A stretch of 64,000 nt of DNA. Origin: Deinobacterium chartae. GTDB taxonomy: Bacteria > Deinococcota > Deinococci > Deinococcales > Deinococcaceae. Position 1 is the first letter of the stretch. Every line of letters starts with the position of its first letter. A program made the position numbers and the translations under genes. Under the pieces are notes generated by a model. That model was not told the origin of the DNA. It saw nothing but the letters and a program-made list of their open reading frames with translations, and did not search any database. Where the stretch lies: NCBI RefSeq assembly GCF_014202645.1, contig NZ_JACHHG010000015.1, positions 24,070 through 88,069 on the forward strand, read 5' to 3'. Shown piece by piece: positions 19,486 to 27,779 of this stretch.

Positions 19486-20151
19486 ATGATCGGTTCGCTG
19501 CTGCGGTACTACGAGCGGCTGGCCCGCGCCCGGCGCGAGGTCCGGGGAGTGACGCTGCTGGCCGCGCCGCGCAGCCCGGTCCTGGGCTGCAACGCGGCCT
19601 ACGGCGCGGACGCCTCGCCTGAGGGTGCACAGGTGCGGGCCGAGTTCTGGTACCGCCAGCAAGGACAGCCCACCTTGTACCTCACCGAACGGGAACTCGA
19701 GGGCACCCGCGTGGTGCAGGAGATCCAATCGGGCATCTACCGGGCCCGGGGCCTCGAGGGCGGCGAGGTGGTGGCCGAACAGGTGGCCTGGACCCAGGCG
19801 GGCGCTCTGGCCGAGGTACTCGCACGCGCGTGGCTGGACGCGAGCTGGGCTCCGGCCCTACGGGCCCACCTGTCACCGCTGCTCGAGGTGCACCGCGACC
19901 TGAGACCGCTGCTGGCCTACCGTGAGGGCCAGGTGGTGGGCGGGTTGCTCCTGATCGGCGGTGCCGCGCACCTGTGGGGGGTGCTCGAGCCCGCCGCCCT
20001 GCCGCCCCTGCTCGAGGCGGCGGCGTGGCAGGCGGGCGGAACGCTGGAGACCAGCGTGGCCGCCCCGTTCGCGGTCGAGCTCGAAGCGCGCCGGACGCTG
20101 ACCTACCGGATGCCCGATCCGGGCCGCACCCAGGAGCCCAAAGACCCCTAG
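19486..20151 (+). CDS. Hypothetical protein, 221 aa
   Basis: A soluble alpha/beta-looking protein without signal peptide or membrane span. The segment around residues 145-185 (YREGQVVGGLLLIGG, HLWGVLEPAALPPLLEAAAWQAGG) faintly recalls the acceptor core of GNAT acetyltransferases, but I cannot place it. The gene is leaderless. Its TAG stop overlaps the TAG stop of the convergent dynamin-like gene by 2-3 bp. I would treat it as a conserved lineage-specific protein of unknown role. Confidence 0.6.
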   Translation: MIGSLLRYYERLARARREVRGVTLLAAPRSPVLGCNAAYGADASPEGAQVRAEFWYRQQGQPTLYLTERELEGTRVVQEIQSGIYRARGLEGGEVVAEQVAWTQAGALAEVLARAWLDASWAPALRAHLSPLLEVHRDLRPLLAYREGQVVGGLLLIGGAAHLWGVLEPAALPPLLEAAAWQAGGTLETSVAAPFAVELEARRTLTYRMPDPGRTQEPKDP

Positions 20152-21863
20152 GGTTCCTCGGGCTTCAACTCCGCAGCGCCCAGGTGGCGGACCTCGCCCG
20201 AGAGGCGCTCGCTCTCTGCCTGCAGCGCCTTGAGGCGTTTCCCGGAGGCCTCGAGGCGCTCGCGCTCCGCGAGCACGAAGCGGGTATAGGGAGCCACTGC
20301 GTCGCGCAGGCGTGCGTTGGCCCGCTCCTGCTCGGCGGCGTATTCGCGGCGGATCAGGGCGTGTATGGCCTCGCGCGCTCCTGCCACGGTTTCGTGCAGC
20401 TTGCGCAGGGCGGTGCGGCGGCGGGCGGGCAGCACCAGCACCCCCATGGTGGTGACCGCCAGACCCAGCAGCACTCCGGTCACGTCTACGGCCAGACTGC
20501 TGAACAGCGCCAGGGTCAGGGCACCCAGCCCGATGCCGCCCGCAGCGGTCAGACCGCCCTGGGTGACCGCTGCCTGCGCGTCGTTTGCCAGGCGCGCAGC
20601 GAGGTCGCGCTGGGTCACCTCGCTCACCTGGCGGCGCGCCTTGTCCGAAAGCGAGGCGATCAGGGCCTGACGGTCGTACTGGAAGCGGGTACGCGGCAAC
20701 TGTTCGCGCTGGCGCGCGTCGAGCGAGGTCTGCACGTCCTCCCAGAAACGCAGGTTGTTCTCCACGAAGCGGTCCACGATGCCAGAGAGCACGCCCTCGA
20801 GGGCCGCCGGAAGCTCGCCCACCGCCTCGGTCTGAAAGTCGGCCTCGAGGCGTTCCTTGCGCAGCAGGTCCGGAACGCGGCTGATGCGCAGGCGACGCTC
20901 GATGAAGCGGACGGCCCGCGCCTCGAAGGCGCGCAGCAGATCGTCCACCCGGGTGAGCTGGGTGCCGAGTTCGGCCTCGGAGGCAGCCGTGTGGGTCCGG
21001 CTCTGAACCTCGAGGCGCTCGATGGCCTCGAGGTCGGCTTTCAGGATGCGCCCCGCCGCCTCGGCGCGTTCCGCCTCGGCAGCGAGCAGTTCGCGGGCCA
21101 CGCCGAGCGGGCCCTGCAGCTTGAGGCGCACCCGCTCGGCCTCGCCCAGCCGCGCGGCGATATCGTGGCGGAAGCGGGCGAAGTCCGCGTCACCTCCGCG
21201 CTGTTCCCGGCGGGCCGAGAGCAGGTACACCGGCGGAGCGAAGCCCAGCACCTCGCGCGCGTGCGTGCTCACAAACGCGCGCACCTGCTCTCGATCGGCC
21301 TCGCTCTCGAGCAGGTCGGCCTTGTTGACGATCAACACGACCGTGCGTCCCCAGCGGCGCGCAAGCTCGAGGAACTGCCGCTCGGACTCGGTGAACGGAC
21401 GCTCGGCCGAGGTCAGAAACAGCAGCAGGTCGGCGCGCGGCAAGAAGCCTTCGGTCAGCACCTGATGGCGGCGGATCACCGCGTTGGTTCCGGGCGTGTC
21501 CACCACCGCCACGCCCTCGAGGGTATTAAGGGGCACGGTCTGGCGGACCACGTAAGGGTCCCCGGTAGGCTCGAGGTCCCCGGCGTTCTCGCCGTGTATG
21601 AGCACGTAGATGCGGTCGGTGGTGGGGGTGACGCCCTCGGGCAGCAAGGTGGTGTTCAGCAGCGCGTTTAAGAACGAGCTCTTGCCGGCGTTGAACTCGC
21701 CGACCACCACCAGCAAAAAGGTCTCATCCAGGCCGCGCAGCGCCGCGCGGGCGTGGCGCACGGCCTCCTCGGGAGCACCCTGCGCCTCGAGAAACGCCCG
21801 CAGGTCGGCCAGCAGCTCTCGCTCCTCGGCCAGAAGGTGTTGAACGCGTCGGGAGACGAGCAT
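20148..21863 (-). CDS. Bacterial dynamin-like GTPase
   Basis: 571 aa. GTPase domain: G1 GEFNAGKSSFLNALL (55-69), G2 threonines in GVTPTTDRIYVLI, G3 VVDTPGTNA, G4 IVNKADLLE. A long helical stalk follows, then a hydrophobic hairpin (GGIGLGALTLALFSSLAVDVTGVLLG...TTMGVLVLP) and more helices. This is the layout of bacterial dynamin-like proteins that tether or remodel membranes. ATG 21863 follows a TAAACT hexamer by 5 nt. There is no partner dynamin gene next to it, unlike the paired DynA/B or LeoA systems. Confidence 0.85.
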   Translation of the reverse strand: MLVSRRVQHLLAEERELLADLRAFLEAQGAPEEAVRHARAALRGLDETFLLVVVGEFNAGKSSFLNALLNTTLLPEGVTPTTDRIYVLIHGENAGDLEPTGDPYVVRQTVPLNTLEGVAVVDTPGTNAVIRRHQVLTEGFLPRADLLLFLTSAERPFTESERQFLELARRWGRTVVLIVNKADLLESEADREQVRAFVSTHAREVLGFAPPVYLLSARREQRGGDADFARFRHDIAARLGEAERVRLKLQGPLGVARELLAAEAERAEAAGRILKADLEAIERLEVQSRTHTAASEAELGTQLTRVDDLLRAFEARAVRFIERRLRISRVPDLLRKERLEADFQTEAVGELPAALEGVLSGIVDRFVENNLRFWEDVQTSLDARQREQLPRTRFQYDRQALIASLSDKARRQVSEVTQRDLAARLANDAQAAVTQGGLTAAGGIGLGALTLALFSSLAVDVTGVLLGLAVTTMGVLVLPARRRTALRKLHETVAGAREAIHALIRREYAAEQERANARLRDAVAPYTRFVLAERERLEASGKRLKALQAESERLSGEVRHLGAAELKPEEP

Positions 21864-21868
21864 GCCTT

Positions 21869-21874
21869 AGTTTA
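21869..21874 (-). promoter_or_regulatory. Leaderless -10 (TAAACT) of the dynamin-like gene
   Basis: TAAACT, 5-nt spacer AAGGC, ATG at 21863 on the minus strand. Confidence 0.45.
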
Positions 21875-21903
21875 GGGGTGCAGCGGCCCATGGGTTCCCG
21901 AAG

Positions 21904-22371
21904 TTAAAGAAGATCCGGGCGGCGCTGCAGCAATTCCAGGGCCGCGTGCAGGGCCAGGCGGGTGTGGTGCATGCGCACCTGCCCTGCGGCGTACAGCGCC
22001 TCGAAGTCCTCGAGGTCGAAATAGCGGCGGTCCATGATCTCGGCGTCCGGAGTGGGATCAAGCAGCTCTCCGGGCAGCGCACGCGCGAGCCACACGAAGC
22101 GCTGCACCCGCCCGCCGTCGTCGTAGCGCCCCAGGTAGGCGTCCAGAAAATGCACGAGGTCCACCTGGAGGCCGGTCTCCTCACGCGCCTCGCGCACGGC
22201 GGCCTCCTGCGGGGTCTCGCCGTCTTCGACGCGGCCCATCGGCAGGTGCCACAGCCCGCGCAGCGGCGACCTGGCCTGCTGCACCAGCAGCAGTTGCCGA
22301 CGGGCGTTCAAAATGACGCAGCCCGCCGCGCGGGCGCGGACAGGCAGCGTGTAGGATTCGTCGAATTGCAC
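21904..22371 (-). CDS. NUDIX hydrolase
   Basis: 155 aa. The NUDIX box GRVEDGETPQEAAVREAREETGL fits Gx5Ex7REUxEExGU exactly, so it binds Mg2+ and cleaves an X-linked nucleoside diphosphate. The substrate cannot be told. The start is GTG at 22371, because TATGCT lies 6 nt before it; the longer frame to 22500 runs into mqnB and is rejected. Deinococcus genomes are known for many NUDIX genes. Confidence 0.88.
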   Translation of the reverse strand: MQFDESYTLPVRARAAGCVILNARRQLLLVQQARSPLRGLWHLPMGRVEDGETPQEAAVREAREETGLQVDLVHFLDAYLGRYDDGGRVQRFVWLARALPGELLDPTPDAEIMDRRYFDLEDFEALYAAGQVRMHHTRLALHAALELLQRRPDLL

Positions 22372-22377
22372 CCGGAC

Positions 22378-22383
22378 AGCATA
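22378..22383 (-). promoter_or_regulatory. Leaderless -10 (TATGCT) of the NUDIX gene
   Basis: TATGCT, 6-nt spacer GTCCGG, GTG at 22371. This is a leaderless GTG start, located just inside/after the mqnB stop region. Confidence 0.45.
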
Positions 22384-22390
22384 GCCCGGC

Positions 22391-23017
22391 TCAGCGCAGG
22401 GCGAGCAAGAGCCCCTCGAGGGCCGCGCGCGCCGCCTCGAGGGCAGGCCCGATGCGCCAGCTCGTGCGGTCGCGCGGACCGACCGGATTGGATACCCCAC
22501 GCAGCTCCAGCGCCGGGACGCCTGCGCGCAGCGCGGCGTGTGCCACGCCCGCGCCCTCCATGCCCTCGATCAGGGCCCCCGGGTAGCGCGCCTCGAGTTC
22601 GCGCGCCGCCTCGAGGCTGCCGGTCACGGTCTCGAGGGTCAGAAACGGTCCGCAGGGCAAACCCAGGCGGGCGGCTAAGGCTGCTGCCCGCTCCCAGGCG
22701 GGCAGGCGGTTATACCAGCCGGGCAACACCGGAAAGCCCAGCGTCTCGAGATCCAGGAACTGCGCGCCGTCGCGCGCGCCCAGCCCGGCGTACACGAACT
22801 CGCTCGACAGCGCCGCCGCGCCGGTCTGCAACCCCGAGCCCGGATAGGCCCCCCCGATGCCGACGTTGATGACCAGCTCCGGCCTGGCCTCGCGGATCAG
22901 CTCCGCCGTCGCCAGGGCCGCGTTGACCGCGCCGACGCCGCTGACTTTCACCTCGAGGCCCAGGCCGCCGAAGCGGTGCGCCTCGAGGTCGGTGGCGCAG
23001 ATCAGGGCCAGCTTCAT
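22391..23017 (-). CDS. mqnB: Futalosine hydrolase
   Basis: 208-aa nucleoside-phosphorylase-fold enzyme that removes hypoxanthine from futalosine in the alternative menaquinone pathway. Motifs are INVGIGGAYPGSGL, EGMEGAGVAHAALRAGVPALELRG (nucleoside site), and the futalosine-hydrolase-like SNPVGPRDR...WRI. An MTA/SAH nucleosidase is the alternative, but that C-terminal signature favours MqnB. ATG 23017 has GGAGG placed inside the 3' end of the upstream membrane gene, so it is translationally coupled to it. Confidence 0.82.
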   Translation of the reverse strand: MKLALICATDLEAHRFGGLGLEVKVSGVGAVNAALATAELIREARPELVINVGIGGAYPGSGLQTGAAALSSEFVYAGLGARDGAQFLDLETLGFPVLPGWYNRLPAWERAAALAARLGLPCGPFLTLETVTGSLEAARELEARYPGALIEGMEGAGVAHAALRAGVPALELRGVSNPVGPRDRTSWRIGPALEAARAALEGLLLALR

Positions 23018-23030
23018 GGCAGCCTCCGCA

Positions 23031-24107
23031 TCAGCGCAGCAGCGGGATCAGCACCAGCAGCTCAAACGCCTCGTACCAAGCGGCCAGCACCAGGATGGTC
23101 AGGGCCAGCGGCAGCACGTACACGTAGTCGCGGAACACCGCAAGGCCGCGCCGGGAGATCTTGAAGACCATCGCAACCGCCGCGCAGGTCACGGCAATGT
23201 AGGCCTGCAGCTCGACGATGATGGTGGGCACGTGCAGCCAGAAGGCCGCGGCGGGCAGCTCCGACCCGAGTGCCGGAGACAGCGCGATGCCCAGCACGAA
23301 AAAGCGTCCCAGGTTGATCAACAGCGCGGGAAAGCCGAACAGCAGTCCCGGCAGGTAGGTGGTCAGAACCGCGCCGGACAGAAAGTTCCAGTACGAGATG
23401 CCCAGCGCCGCCGGAATCACGCCGCCTTGCACCAGTTCACCGATCCCGGTGGACGAGAGGCCCCCGGCGGTGTACTCGCGCAGCGCAGCGCCGATCTCAC
23501 GGTCGCCGTAGGAGAACAGCATGCCCAGCGCAAACGCGCCGTACAGCAAGACGTTCAGGGTGATATACAGCCACAGCGGCGTGCGCGCGGCCTCCCAACC
23601 GCGCCGCACCCACTCGCGCCAGCGGGTGGGGCGGATCAGGCCGTACAGCAGCGCCAGCGTGGCGGCCACGAACAGCACGGCCGGGATCGGCCCGAACAAG
23701 AAGCGCGGCAGGGCGGTGCCGTTGGCAACCAGCCGCACGCTGCGTGTGCGCCAGCCCTCGCCGGCCGGCTCCACCGTCACCTCGATGCTCGCGTCGCTGC
23801 CCGCCACCGCCACCGGGTAGCGGTACACCTCGAGGCCGCCTTGCTGGGTGCCCGCGTAGCGCCGCAGCGAGGTGTTGATCCGCACGTCGGCCGGAGCGGG
23901 GGTGAACCGCAGGGCGCGCAGCAGCAGTTCGCGCGCGGCCCTGGGATCCCCGGCTTCGGCCGGGCCGAGCTGGAAATTGTACTCGCCCTGGGTCCAGGCG
24001 GCGGCGGCACGGTCTGCCTCACGTTCGGCCGCCGGGGTCTGGGCCAGAGCGAGCGAGGCGACCAGGGCCACCAGCACGGTCAGCAGCGAGGCCCACGCGC
24101 GGCGCAT
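23031..24107 (-). CDS. SpoIIM-like multi-pass membrane protein
   Basis: 358 aa. A signal-like N-terminus (RRAWASLLTVLVALVASLALAQ), then a soluble domain of about 120 residues (ALRFTPAPADVRINTSL...), then 6-7 membrane spans. The C-terminal half (ISYWNFLSGAVLTTYLPGLLFG, HVPTIIVELQAYIAVTCAA, KISRRGLAVFRDYV) resembles the SpoIIM/DUF95 family, whose role outside sporulators is unknown. ATG 24107 shares one base with the pyrE stop (TGATG). The middle position between pyrE and mqnB looks like simple co-transcription. Confidence 0.6.
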   Translation of the reverse strand: MRRAWASLLTVLVALVASLALAQTPAAEREADRAAAAWTQGEYNFQLGPAEAGDPRAARELLLRALRFTPAPADVRINTSLRRYAGTQQGGLEVYRYPVAVAGSDASIEVTVEPAGEGWRTRSVRLVANGTALPRFLFGPIPAVLFVAATLALLYGLIRPTRWREWVRRGWEAARTPLWLYITLNVLLYGAFALGMLFSYGDREIGAALREYTAGGLSSTGIGELVQGGVIPAALGISYWNFLSGAVLTTYLPGLLFGFPALLINLGRFFVLGIALSPALGSELPAAAFWLHVPTIIVELQAYIAVTCAAVAMVFKISRRGLAVFRDYVYVLPLALTILVLAAWYEAFELLVLIPLLR

Positions 24108-24667
24108 CAGATCTCCTGCAGCGGGCGCTCGGCGAGCCACGCAGGAACCTCGTCGGGCGCGTAGGTCTCGAAGTACAGCCGTTCCAGCGACAGCACCGGA
24201 ATGCCCTCGAGGTCCCCCGGCTCCTTGCGGCGGTCGATGATGCAGGCGATGGCGGCCGGGACCGCTCCGTGCGCCTGTGCGGCGCGCACGGCCTTGAGCA
24301 CGCTGCCGCCGGTGGTCAGCACGTCCTCGACCGCCACGAAGGTCTCACCGGGACGCAGTTCAAAGGCCTCGCGCAACTTCATGCCACCCTGCCCGTCCTT
24401 TTCGGCGAAGATCGCACGGCAGCCGAGCGGGCGGGCGGTCACGTAGGCCAACACCACGCCGCCCATGGCCGGGCCGATCACGAAGTCGGGGCTCAGACCC
24501 GCCTGGCGCACCTGTTCGGCGAGCGCTTCGCCGAAGACGTCGGCATAGCGGGGGTGCTGCATCACGGTGGTGGATTGCAGGAACTGGGGGGAATGGCGGC
24601 CCGAGGCCAGCAGGAAGTGGCCCTCGTGATAGGCCCCGGCCTCGCGGTAGATCGACAGAACGTCCAT
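24107..24667 (-). CDS. pyrE: Orotate phosphoribosyltransferase
   Basis: 186 aa. Joins orotate with PRPP to make OMP in pyrimidine synthesis. The PRPP-binding motif FVAVEDVLTTGGS is intact, and HFLLASGRHSPQFLQ is a typical OPRTase N-terminal stretch. The start at 24667 is preferred to the ATG three codons earlier, because that ATG lies inside the -10 TAGAAT (24675-24680). It is the first gene of a three-gene unit with the SpoIIM-like gene and mqnB. No other pyr gene is adjacent. Confidence 0.93.
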   Translation of the reverse strand: MDVLSIYREAGAYHEGHFLLASGRHSPQFLQSTTVMQHPRYADVFGEALAEQVRQAGLSPDFVIGPAMGGVVLAYVTARPLGCRAIFAEKDGQGGMKLREAFELRPGETFVAVEDVLTTGGSVLKAVRAAQAHGAVPAAIACIIDRRKEPGDLEGIPVLSLERLYFETYAPDEVPAWLAERPLQEI

Positions 24668-24674
24668 GAGGCCC

Positions 24675-24680
24675 ATTCTA
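24675..24680 (-). promoter_or_regulatory. pyrE: Leaderless -10 (TAGAAT) of pyrE
   Basis: TAGAAT, 7-nt spacer GGGCCTC, ATG at 24667 on the minus strand. Confidence 0.5.
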
Positions 24681-24757
24681 AGGTGAAGTCCTGCCCGCGG
24701 GCCTGCACGTTTCCCTCAGGGAGGCTCTGGAAACCTGCCTCGGCTCGCAGCGGCCAT

Positions 24758-24763
24758 TACACT
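24758..24763 (+). promoter_or_regulatory. Leaderless -10 (TACACT) of the nitroreductase gene
   Basis: TACACT, 6-nt spacer GGGCGC, ATG at 24770. Confidence 0.5.
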
Positions 24764-24769
24764 GGGCGC

Positions 24770-25699
24770 ATGCCCGGTCCTCTCTCCCCCGCCGAAGTGC
24801 GGGCCTTTTTCGACGCACACCGTACGGTTCGCAGGTACCAGCCCACGCCGATCCCCGCAGAGCACCTCGAGGTGATTCTGTACGCCGCGCAGCGCGCCCC
24901 TACGGATGCAACCGCGCAGATGTACTCGATCATCCGCCTGCGCGATCCCGAGCTGCGCGCCTGGGTGGCCGAGGCCAGCCGCAACCCGCACCTGGCCAGC
25001 GCTCCGGAGAGCTTTATCATCTGCGCGGACGTCGCGCGCCTGCGCGCCCTGCTCGAGCTGCGCGGCTACCCGTTTGGCGAGTGGCCCGCCACCGCCGTGC
25101 ACTTTGCCATCGGCGACGCGGTGATGGCGGCCGAGAACATGCGCGTCGCCGCAGAAATGCTGGGCTACCAGAGCTGCTGGATCGGCGGCATCCTCAACCC
25201 GCTGCACGAACTCTGCGCGCGCCTCGAGCTTCCCGAGGGCGTGTTTCCCTTTGCGGGCCTGACCCTGGGCCTGCCCGACGAGCAGCCGGGGCCGCGCCCG
25301 CGGCTGAGCCGCGACCTGGTGCTGCACACCGACCGCTACCGCCTGCCCGAAAACGACGAGCTGGAGCAGGCCCTGACCGACATGGCCCCCATCACCGCCC
25401 GGGGTGACTGGGCCCAGACCTTGGCGCGCTACTTTGCGGTGGGCGGCACCATGGAGCTGCGCGAGGGACGGCTGCGCGACCTGCTGGCCCGTCAGGGCTT
25501 CGGGCACGCCCGTGAGTTCGACACGGCCTTTGCCCGCGCCGAAGCCCTGGGCTTCCCGGAAGTCCTGGTACGCCGCAGGGGGGAGAGCTTCGAAGCCTGG
25601 GTGGACCGCCCGGACCGCGCGCACCGCGGCGAGAGTGCCAGCTCTCCCTCGCAGGCCCTGCGCGCCGCCCTCGAGGAGGCATCTCGGGATGCGTCTTAA
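24770..25699 (+). CDS. Nitroreductase-family FMN oxidoreductase
   Basis: 309 aa, NfsA-like. HRTVRRYQPTPIPAEHLEVILYAAQRAPTDATAQM is the FMN-binding N-terminus of the family. GYQSCWIGGILNP and VFPFAGLTLGLPDE form the dimer/cofactor region. About 60 extra C-terminal residues (after AREFDTAFARAEAL) go beyond the usual length. It would reduce quinones or nitroaromatics with NAD(P)H; the natural substrate is unknown. The long upstream open frame is a shadow of pyrE. Confidence 0.85.
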   Translation: MPGPLSPAEVRAFFDAHRTVRRYQPTPIPAEHLEVILYAAQRAPTDATAQMYSIIRLRDPELRAWVAEASRNPHLASAPESFIICADVARLRALLELRGYPFGEWPATAVHFAIGDAVMAAENMRVAAEMLGYQSCWIGGILNPLHELCARLELPEGVFPFAGLTLGLPDEQPGPRPRLSRDLVLHTDRYRLPENDELEQALTDMAPITARGDWAQTLARYFAVGGTMELREGRLRDLLARQGFGHAREFDTAFARAEALGFPEVLVRRRGESFEAWVDRPDRAHRGESASSPSQALRAALEEASRDAS

Positions 25700-25733
25700 G
25701 CTTTCGCGCGCGTGTCTCATGAGGAAGCCAGGG

Positions 25734-25739
25734 TAGACT
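25734..25739 (+). promoter_or_regulatory. Leaderless -10 (TAGACT) of the rmlA gene
   Basis: TAGACT, 7-nt spacer GGTACGG, ATG at 25747. Confidence 0.5.
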
Positions 25740-25746
25740 GGTACGG

Positions 25747-26811
25747 ATGAAAGCGATTATTCCTGCCGCCGGACTAGGCACCCGCCTGCGTCCGCTGACG
25801 TACACGCGCCCTAAACCGGTGCTGCGGGTAGCCAACAAGCCGATCATCGTGCACGCTATCGACAACCTGGTGCGCGCGGGAATTCATGACATCGGCATCA
25901 TCGTGAGCGAACTGACCCGCGCGTCGATCGAGGCGGCGGTTAACGGCACCCCGGGTGTGAACATCACCTATATCGACCAAAACGAGACCCTGGGCCTGGG
26001 TCACGCGGTCTTGATGGGCCGCGACTTCGTCGGAAGCGACGATTTCTGCGTGTACCTGGGCGACAACCTGTTCGAGCACGGCATCACGCGTTACCTCGAG
26101 GTGTTCCGCGAGCAGCAGGCCGACGCGGTGATCGCGCTGGTGGAGGTCGAGAATCCCTCGGCCTTCGGTGTGGCCGTGCTGGACGAGGAGGGCCGCATCA
26201 CCCGGCTGATGGAGAAACCCAAGGTTCCGCCCTCCAATCTGGCGGTGGCGGGCGTGTACTGCTTCAAGGCAGGCGTGATGGACGTGCTCGCGGGCCTCGA
26301 GCCGAGCGCGCGCGGCGAGTACGAGATCACCGACGCCATCGCCCAGCTCATCGCGGACGGGCGCAAGGTGATCGGTGAGCGGGTGCAGGGCTGGTGGAAA
26401 GACACCGGGCGTCCCTTTGACCTGATCGACGCCAACCGCCTGCTGCTCGAGCAGATCGAACCCAGCCTCGAGGGCGAGGTGGAAGACTCGCGGGTGACCG
26501 GGCGGGTGGTGATCCAGCCGGGTGCGGTGGTGCGGGGCTCGATCATCATGGGTCCGGCACTGATCGGGGCGGGCGCGGTGATCGAGAACGCCTACGTGGG
26601 GCCGTTCACCTCGGTGGGCCGCGACACGGTGATCCGTCAGGCCGAGGTGGAGTACAGCGTGATCGACGAGGAAGTCGAGATCTGCGATGTGGCGGTGCGC
26701 CTGCAGGAGTGCCTGATCGGGCTGCGCGCCAAGGTGACCGGGCACGCGGCAGTACCGCGCGTGCACCGCCTGACCCTCTCGGACGCCTCGATCGTGGAAC
26801 TGGGCAGCTGA
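25747..26811 (+). CDS. rmlA: Glucose-1-phosphate thymidylyltransferase, long form
   Basis: 354 aa, making dTDP-glucose from glucose-1-phosphate and dTTP for deoxysugar synthesis. The N-terminal nucleotidyltransferase shows [12 protein letters not shown] (7-18), RPKPVL and [10 protein letters not shown]. The C-terminal half is a left-handed beta-helix ([32 protein letters not shown]), as in the long RmlA/StrD subgroup. No rmlB, C or D is in the window. A single-gene leaderless unit ending in a strong terminator. Confidence 0.88.
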   Translation: MKAIIPAAGLGTRLRPLTYTRPKPVLRVANKPIIVHAIDNLVRAGIHDIGIIVSELTRASIEAAVNGTPGVNITYIDQNETLGLGHAVLMGRDFVGSDDFCVYLGDNLFEHGITRYLEVFREQQADAVIALVEVENPSAFGVAVLDEEGRITRLMEKPKVPPSNLAVAGVYCFKAGVMDVLAGLEPSARGEYEITDAIAQLIADGRKVIGERVQGWWKDTGRPFDLIDANRLLLEQIEPSLEGEVEDSRVTGRVVIQPGAVVRGSIIMGPALIGAGAVIENAYVGPFTSVGRDTVIRQAEVEYSVIDEEVEICDVAVRLQECLIGLRAKVTGHAAVPRVHRLTLSDASIVELGS

Positions 26812-26824
26812 GCGCGAGCTTTAG

Positions 26825-26864
26825 AAAGCGAGGAGGACGGCCTGGGCCGTCCTCCTCGCTTTTG
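26825..26864 (+). terminator. Rho-independent terminator of rmlA
   Basis: An 18-bp perfect stem (26825-26842 with 26845-26862), 2-nt loop, ending in TTTT. Confidence 0.85.
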
Positions 26865-26873
26865 GTCAGACCA
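26863..26873. promoter_or_regulatory. FadR/GntR-type operator 1 (TGGTCAGACCA)
   Basis: TGGT-N3-ACCA, the palindromic form bound by FadR-subfamily GntR proteins. It directly follows the rmlA terminator, 175 bp upstream of the GntR gene. Confidence 0.55.
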
Positions 26874-26999
26874 GGAAGTTTTATGCTCTCAGCCTGGCTT
26901 TTACTACAAAACGGCCGTATGTTTTTTCAGAATCTATACATCGTGGCTTGATTTTTAGCTGACAGACCCTTAATTTAGGACCTATCCAAGAAGGTCAGA
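26874..26999. other. AT-rich regulatory spacer
   Basis: No gene is seen. The stretch is markedly AT-richer than its surroundings, with T-runs (TTTTTT near 26920) and TATACA near 26934, and it lies between two GntR operators. A half operator (GACAGACC) is near 26961. Confidence 0.5.
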
Positions 27000-27010
27000 T
27001 GGTCTGACCA
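27000..27010. promoter_or_regulatory. FadR/GntR-type operator 2 (TGGTCTGACCA)
   Basis: The exact reverse complement of operator 1, extended to GGTCAGA-TGG-TCTGACC (26993-27009). It ends just before TATAAA (27012-27017), so bound protein would block that promoter. Confidence 0.65.
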
Positions 27011-27011
27011 A

Positions 27012-27017
27012 TATAAA
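27012..27017 (+). promoter_or_regulatory. -10 (TATAAA) of the GntR-ABC-ggt operon
   Basis: TATAAA immediately after operator 2, 31 nt before the GntR ATG, which has GGAGG. No good -35 is seen. Confidence 0.45.
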
Positions 27018-27047
27018 GTCCCTTCACTCCACGCCCTGGAGGACCGT

Positions 27048-27779
27048 ATGCCTACCGCCATTCGCCGCGTTAAGGTTTCCGACAGCGTTACCTCCTCGCT
27101 GCTCGACCTGATCCGTCACGGCGACTACCCTGCCGGGACCCGCCTTCCCCCGGAACGCGAACTGGCCGTGCGCTTCGGTGTCTCGCGCGCAACCCTGCGC
27201 GACGCGTTGCGCCGCCTCGAGCTGCTCGGGTACCTCGAGGTCCGTCAGGGCGGCGGAACTTTCGCCCGCACCCCCGATGCCAGTACGCTCAGTCGGCCCT
27301 TCCAGGGTCTGCTGGCCGGTTCGCCCGGCACCGCCACCGACCTGATGGAATTCCGCTGCATGGTCGAACCCGAGGTGGCGGCCCTGGCCGCCGAACGCGC
27401 TTCGAGCAACGAGCTCGCCCTCCTGAGCGACTCGTACGAACGCCAGCAACGCGCTGCCGACCGCGGCCTGCGGCTGGCCGACGAGGACATGCGCTTTCAC
27501 GGCCTGATCGCTCAGGCTTCGGGCAACGCGGTGTTCAGCGGCGTGCTCGAGACCTTGCGTCACCTGATGCAGGAACTGCGCCACAACCTGCTGCCCGGAA
27601 GCCGTCCCGACCTCACGCTGCGCGAACACCTGCGCATCCTCGAGGCCATCACCGCCCGCGACCCGCACGGCGCGCGCGCGGCCATGGCCGCCCACCTCAA
27701 CACCGTCAGCCGCACCCTGCGCCTCGAGCGGGCCCTGCCCGGAGCCGCACTTCCCACTCTCGGAGATGACCATGACTAA
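27048..27779 (+). CDS. FadR-subfamily GntR transcriptional regulator
   Basis: 243 aa. An N-terminal winged helix (GDYPAGTRLPPERELAVRFGVSRATLRDALRRLELLGYLEVRQGGGTF) is followed by an all-helical FCD effector domain with its metal/ligand histidines (DEDMRFHGLIAQASGN; LREHLRILEAI; MAAHL). ATG 27048 has GGAGG upstream. Two TGGT-N3-ACCA palindromes precede it, so it probably autoregulates and controls the ABC/ggt genes that follow. The ligand is unknown; an acidic small molecule is typical for FCD domains. Confidence 0.88.
   Translation: MPTAIRRVKVSDSVTSSLLDLIRHGDYPAGTRLPPERELAVRFGVSRATLRDALRRLELLGYLEVRQGGGTFARTPDASTLSRPFQGLLAGSPGTATDLMEFRCMVEPEVAALAAERASSNELALLSDSYERQQRAADRGLRLADEDMRFHGLIAQASGNAVFSGVLETLRHLMQELRHNLLPGSRPDLTLREHLRILEAITARDPHGARAAMAAHLNTVSRTLRLERALPGAALPTLGDDHD

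Noticed and set aside
26709..26951. 80-residue plus-strand frame across the rmlA terminator
   Set aside because: It reads through a perfect terminator hairpin and an operator, with no start signals.
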